Below, piece after piece: positions 60,946 through 64,000 of a stretch of 64,000 bases of DNA. Below the pieces are notes generated by a model. It was not told the origin of the DNA. It saw nothing but the letters and a program-made list of their open reading frames with translations, and did not search any database. The first letter of the stretch is position 1; every line of letters starts with the position of its first letter. The position numbers and the translations under genes were made by a program. Origin of the DNA: Sporanaerobacter acetigenes DSM 13106 (GTDB taxonomy: Bacteria > Bacillota > Clostridia > Tissierellales > Sporanaerobacteraceae); NCBI RefSeq assembly GCF_900130025.1, contig NZ_FQXR01000003.1, forward strand, positions 124,001 through 188,000, in the 5' to 3' direction.

Positions 60946-61878
60946 TTAAATTTTTTCAGCTATCCTCAACTTAGCACTTCTAGACCTGGAATTTGTTTGT
61001 ACTTCGTCCTTGTCAGGCACAATAGGCTTTCTAGTCACTATATTTATTTCTCTTTTTTTGTCGCAAACACATACTGGAAATTCTTTTGGACAAATACAAT
61101 CTTGATATAACTCCTTAAAAGTATCTTTAACTATTCTATCTTCCAGCGAGTGAAAAGTAATAATGCATACACGACCACCTACATTTAGCATACGAGTTGC
61201 ATCTATTATTGTATCTTTTAAAATCTTCAATTCTCCATTTACTTCAATACGAATTGCTTGAAAAGTCTTTTTAGCTGGATGATGTCCTGCTTGTCTTGCA
61301 CCCTTTGGTATAGCTTTTTTAATAACCGAAACCAATTCTAAAGTAGTATCAATAGCTCTACCTTTTCTTTCTTCTACTATGAATTCTGCAATTCTTTTAG
61401 CCCACTTTTCTTCTCCATAATCCCATAAAATCTTTTCTAATTCTAACTCACTATATTTATTAACTACATCCCAAGCAGAAAACTCTTGGCTTAAATCCAT
61501 TCTCATATCTAGTGGTGCATCTTTTTGATAAGAAAAGCCCCTTGATTCCTCATCTAATTGGTGGGAAGATACACCTAAATCAAGTAATATTCCATCGACA
61601 CCTTCTATATTTAAATCTGCAAGTACAAATTTTATATTTTTAAAATTATTCTTAACTATAGTGACTCTATCAGCATATGGTGCCAATACTGTTTCAGCTT
61701 TTTTTATAGCATTTATGTCTTGATCAATTCCTATCAATTTGCCACCCTTAAGTCTCTTTGCTATTTCTACAGAATGACCAGCGCCGCCTAAAGTACCATC
61801 TACATATATTCCATTTTCCTTTATATTTAATCCTTCTAAAACCTCATTAAGCATAACTGGTACATGTTCAAAATTCAA
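60946..61878 (-). CDS. rsmH: 16S rRNA (cytosine1402-N4)-methyltransferase
   Basis: A 310-residue SAM-dependent methyltransferase (MraW). [13 protein letters not shown] opens it and [19 protein letters not shown] binds [26 protein letters not shown] and [16 protein letters not shown] follow, with the C-terminal [14 protein letters not shown] typical of the family. It modifies the ribosomal P site together with RsmI. It follows mraZ by 17 bases. Confidence 0.97.
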   Translation of the reverse strand: MNFEHVPVMLNEVLEGLNIKENGIYVDGTLGGAGHSVEIAKRLKGGKLIGIDQDINAIKKAETVLAPYADRVTIVKNNFKNIKFVLADLNIEGVDGILLDLGVSSHQLDEESRGFSYQKDAPLDMRMDLSQEFSAWDVVNKYSELELEKILWDYGEEKWAKRIAEFIVEERKGRAIDTTLELVSVIKKAIPKGARQAGHHPAKKTFQAIRIEVNGELKILKDTIIDATRMLNVGGRVCIITFHSLEDRIVKDTFKELYQDCICPKEFPVCVCDKKREINIVTRKPIVPDKDEVQTNSRSRSAKLRIAEKI

Positions 61879-61895
61879 ACTATCAACTCCTATTT

Positions 61896-62327
61896 TTATA
61901 TTCCCAATTCAGCCATTTTTTCCGCTATACTTTCATAGCTTAAATTGTCATCTTCATTGTACAAATTCCATTCATCCTTGCTCCATATTTCAACTCTAGT
62001 AGATACCCCTATGACTACTGCATCCTTTTCTAATTTTGAATGAACTCTTAAATTGGATGGTATAAGTACTCTCCCCTGTTTATCCAATTCACATTCACAG
62101 GCACCAGAAAAGAAAAATCTCACAAAAGCTCTAGCATCTCTACTAGTTAAAGGTAAAGATTTCAATTTTTCCTCTAATATATGCCATTCACTTTTGGGAT
62201 AAATAAACAGACAATTATCAAGACCTTTAGTCATGATAAAATTAGAACCAAGATCGTCTCTAAATTTAGATGGAATTGTAATTCTTCCTTTGTCATCCAA
62301 TGTATGTTGATATTCTCCAATAAACAT
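61896..62327 (-). CDS. mraZ: Transcriptional regulator MraZ
   Basis: A 143-residue protein of two AbrB-like halves, each with the DxxGR motif: [19 protein letters not shown] and [19 protein letters not shown]. MraZ forms ring-shaped oligomers and represses its own dcw operon by binding tandem repeats in front of it. Three such repeats spaced exactly ten bases apart lie 30 bases upstream. ATG 62327 with GGGGTGAG is the start. It is the first gene of the cluster running to ftsZ. Confidence 0.96.
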   Translation of the reverse strand: MFIGEYQHTLDDKGRITIPSKFRDDLGSNFIMTKGLDNCLFIYPKSEWHILEEKLKSLPLTSRDARAFVRFFFSGACECELDKQGRVLIPSNLRVHSKLEKDAVVIGVSTRVEIWSKDEWNLYNEDDNLSYESIAEKMAELGI

Positions 62328-62356
62328 CTATCTCACCCCAAAAGTATAACATTTCA

Positions 62357-62386
62357 AACCACTTCTCACCACTTTTAACCACTTCT
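62357..62386 (-). promoter_or_regulatory. MraZ operator: three 10-base direct repeats
   Basis: On the minus strand AAGTGG occurs three times at exact ten-base intervals (complement CCACTT at 62359, 62369 and 62379), the arrangement expected for the MraZ ring binding one face of DNA. The repeats lie between the mraZ start and a weak promoter-like TTGAAG (62416-62421) and TATAGA (62395-62400) pair with a 15-base spacer. Confidence 0.8.
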
Positions 62387-62510
62387 TAATTAGTTCTATA
62401 TAGTTTCTTAAAATCCTTCAATGAAATGAAAAAATTTTTGAATATTTCATAGGACTTTTAGCCTATTTTTACTTGTTTTTGACTGTTTCTTTTAAAAAAA
62501 GATATAAAAA

Positions 62511-62539
62511 AAATAAAGTAGACAAAATCTACTTTATTT
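62511..62539 (-). terminator. Terminator after lgt
   Basis: AAATAAAGTAGA pairs perfectly with TCTACTTTATTT (five-base loop), and the minus strand continues with a run of U residues (eight or more with the stem end). It lies 12 bases past the lgt stop and insulates the dcw cluster from lgt. Confidence 0.8.
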
Positions 62540-62550
62540 TAACAAGTTTT

Positions 62551-63288
62551 TTATGAAATACTTGCTTTTTTCTTCCTATAAAATACTATAATCATTGCTG
62601 CTATTGCTGTGACTAAACTTACCAATTGAGCTATTCTAATAGGTCCCAACATAAGACTGTCAGTCCTTAAACCTTCTATAAAAAATCTGCCTAAAGAATA
62701 TAGGACCAAATATAACAAAAACGTTTCTCCCCTTACTTTAGATTTATTTTTTCTATACCACATCAAAAATATGAAAACTAAAAAATCCCATATGGATTCA
62801 TACAAAAAAGTAGGATGAACTTTTACTCCATCTATCACAATTCCCCAAGGTAAATCTGTCGGAGTGCCATAGGCTTCTTGATTTATATAATTTCCCCATC
62901 TGCCAATAGCCTGACCAAGAACAATACTAGGAGCACATATGTCAACTAATTGCCAAAAATTCACCTTCCTCTTTTTACAAAATATAATTGCTGTAACTAC
63001 TGCTGCAATTAGAGCTCCATGTATGGCCATTCCTCCACCTCTAAAATTTAGAATCTGTTTGGGATTTTTCCCATAATAATCCCATGTAAAAGCTACATAA
63101 TACAGTCTTGCTCCCAATACAGAAAATGGAATAGCATAAAGCAATACATCAATCAAATCATCTTCTTTAAATCCTACTCTCTTTGCTTCCCTAAATGCCA
63201 ACAATGCTCCTATAACAATCCCACTAGAAATAAGTATCCCATACCATTTAACTTCTAATCCAAATAATGTGAAAGCTACAGGGTCCAT
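62551..63288 (-). CDS. lgt: Prolipoprotein diacylglyceryl transferase
   Basis: A 245-residue membrane enzyme with about seven helices that attaches diacylglycerol to lipoprotein signal cysteines. The signature GRWGNYINQEAYG is intact, as is FRGGGMAIHGALIAAVVTAI (the catalytic His region), and LGRFFIEGLRTDSLMLGPIR lies near the C-terminus. ATG 63288 has GGGGG upstream. It follows the M16 peptidase gene by about 70 bases. Confidence 0.96.
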   Translation of the reverse strand: MDPVAFTLFGLEVKWYGILISSGIVIGALLAFREAKRVGFKEDDLIDVLLYAIPFSVLGARLYYVAFTWDYYGKNPKQILNFRGGGMAIHGALIAAVVTAIIFCKKRKVNFWQLVDICAPSIVLGQAIGRWGNYINQEAYGTPTDLPWGIVIDGVKVHPTFLYESIWDFLVFIFLMWYRKNKSKVRGETFLLYLVLYSLGRFFIEGLRTDSLMLGPIRIAQLVSLVTAIAAMIIVFYRKKKASIS

Positions 63289-63358
63289 ATAGCCGCCCCC
63301 TTTCTATTTATCAGTATCTTTTAATAATAACACACAATTAATTTTTTTTAAAGTCAGG

Positions 63359-64000
63359 CTACATTGGTTTTACAACTGATAATGTGTAATTATCTTTGTC
63401 AAAATGTGAATTAAATCTATGATATATATCATCAAAAGTAATCTTATCATATACATCTAAAAGATTTATAAATAAATAATCTAAAAAATAGTAATTAACA
63501 AAGTTGTTAGCTATAAATTCTACTGAATTAAATCCCATTAAATCCGAGCCCATGCTTTTCTTTTTAATTCTCAAAAAGTCTTCTTCTTTTAAACCCTTAT
63601 TTTTTAATTCATTTAGATACTTAATTATACTTTCAAGAACTAATTCAGGATTTTTAGATTGACCAGATATAACAGAATGACCATAGTTCTCATGACCAGT
63701 ATACTGTCCTCCAAAACTTCCATCTATGATTCCTTCATTGTACAATTCTTGATAAAACTCTGAACTTTGACCAAATAGCATATCTAACAACATATCTGTC
63801 GTCATCTCTCTTTTTATAAGTTCTTCTCCCAAACATCCAATATCCTTTTCTTTAAACCCAATAGTAAATATAGGCATATAGGTAATAAGCTTTTCTTCAA
63901 TATATTTTTCTTTGATACTATTTGGTTCTTCATTATATATTCGAACTATGTCTTCACTAGAACTTTTGTCTTTTTTCTCAACTCTTTCAATCACTTCAAC
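63359..64000 (-). CDS. M16 family peptidase (YmfH-like), C-terminal part
   Basis: Only the last 214 or so codons lie in the window; the frame stays open to base 64000, so the GTG at 63994 is not the true start. The sequence fits the C-terminal half of an insulinase-type peptidase of the YmfF/YmfH group: TYMPIFTIGFKEKDIG, SSEFYQELYNEGIIDGSFGGQY, LRIKKKSMGSDLMGFNSVEFI and the end DNYTLSVVKPM. The zinc-binding HxxEH motif would be in the missing part, so catalytic status is unknown. In related genomes a second M16 paralogue is usually adjacent. Confidence 0.8.
   Translation of the reverse strand, partial: VEVIERVEKKDKSSSEDIVRIYNEEPNSIKEKYIEEKLITYMPIFTIGFKEKDIGCLGEELIKREMTTDMLLDMLFGQSSEFYQELYNEGIIDGSFGGQYTGHENYGHSVISGQSKNPELVLESIIKYLNELKNKGLKEEDFLRIKKKSMGSDLMGFNSVEFIANNFVNYYFLDYLFINLLDVYDKITFDDIYHRFNSHFDKDNYTLSVVKPM

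Noticed and set aside
62328-62356. TATACT at the 5' edge of mraZ as a -10 box
   Set aside because: Transcription would begin at the ribosome site itself and no -35 lies 17 bases upstream; the repeats upstream are better read as operator.
1-64000. CRISPR arrays, insertion sequences, prophage, tRNA or rRNA genes
   Set aside because: No regularly spaced repeats, transposase or phage reading frames, or tRNA-like cloverleaf sequences were seen on either strand.

Overview
The window reads as one piece of chromosome from a low-GC, endospore-forming anaerobe of the Clostridia/Tissierellia type. Four things point there: A+T-rich codon use with many TTG and GTG starts preceded by strong GGAGG-type ribosome sites; sporulation genes (spoIIGA, sigE, sigG, a SpoVD-type PBP); T-box control of tRNA synthetases; and a complete set of genes for anaerobic ornithine fermentation. 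The genus (Tissierella/Sporanaerobacter-like) is inference. Almost everything is on the minus strand, so the biological order runs from high to low coordinates. Only four genes are on the plus strand, all in 16263-21588.

Region by region, high to low coordinate. 64000-62551: the C-terminal part of an M16 peptidase, then lgt. 62327-45703: a dcw (division and cell wall) cluster, mraZ-rsmH-ftsL-spoVD/ftsI-murE-mraY-murD-ftsW-murG-murA-divIB-DUF881-DUF881-sbp-ftsA-ftsZ, with MraZ operator boxes in front but without murF, murC or murB. 45545-41379: spoIIGA-sigE-sigG-ylmC-nrdR-pgeF. 41342-31866: the ornithine pathway. A PAS/AAA+ sigma-54 activator lies next to a sigma-54 promoter that faces ord-ortA-ortB-oraS-oraE-(MutL/GlmL-like gene)-orr. 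Together these encode racemisation of L-ornithine, the B12/PLP 4,5-aminomutase, oxidation to 2-amino-4-oxopentanoate and thiolytic cleavage to alanine and acetyl-CoA. 31847-26103: rarA, then asnS and leuS, each behind its own promoter and T-box leader.

25961-15571 is the accessory part: an SDR-type threonine dehydrogenase, then rmlB, rmlA and a WecE/RffA-type aminotransferase (a route to dTDP-4-amino-4,6-dideoxygalactose), a nucleotide-sugar 6-dehydrogenase, three small glycosyltransferases, a DUF3343 protein, a predicted beta-propeller protein and a candidate spore-surface protein. Three genes here have AC-N16/17-CATAnnnT elements resembling mother-cell sigma-K promoters. My working reading is a spore-surface glycan locus, which is inference.

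15447-1144 returns to core genes: iscR-iscS-iscU, a PRC-barrel protein, a 55-residue membrane protein, an AI-2E family permease, alaS with an unusual terminator-containing leader, ireB, a 717-residue phosphatase-like membrane protein, ruvX, a DUF1292 protein, fur, rnj, a two-gene LysO-type lysine exporter, ylbF and queT. mltG closes the window. I see no tRNA, rRNA, CRISPR array, insertion sequence or prophage.
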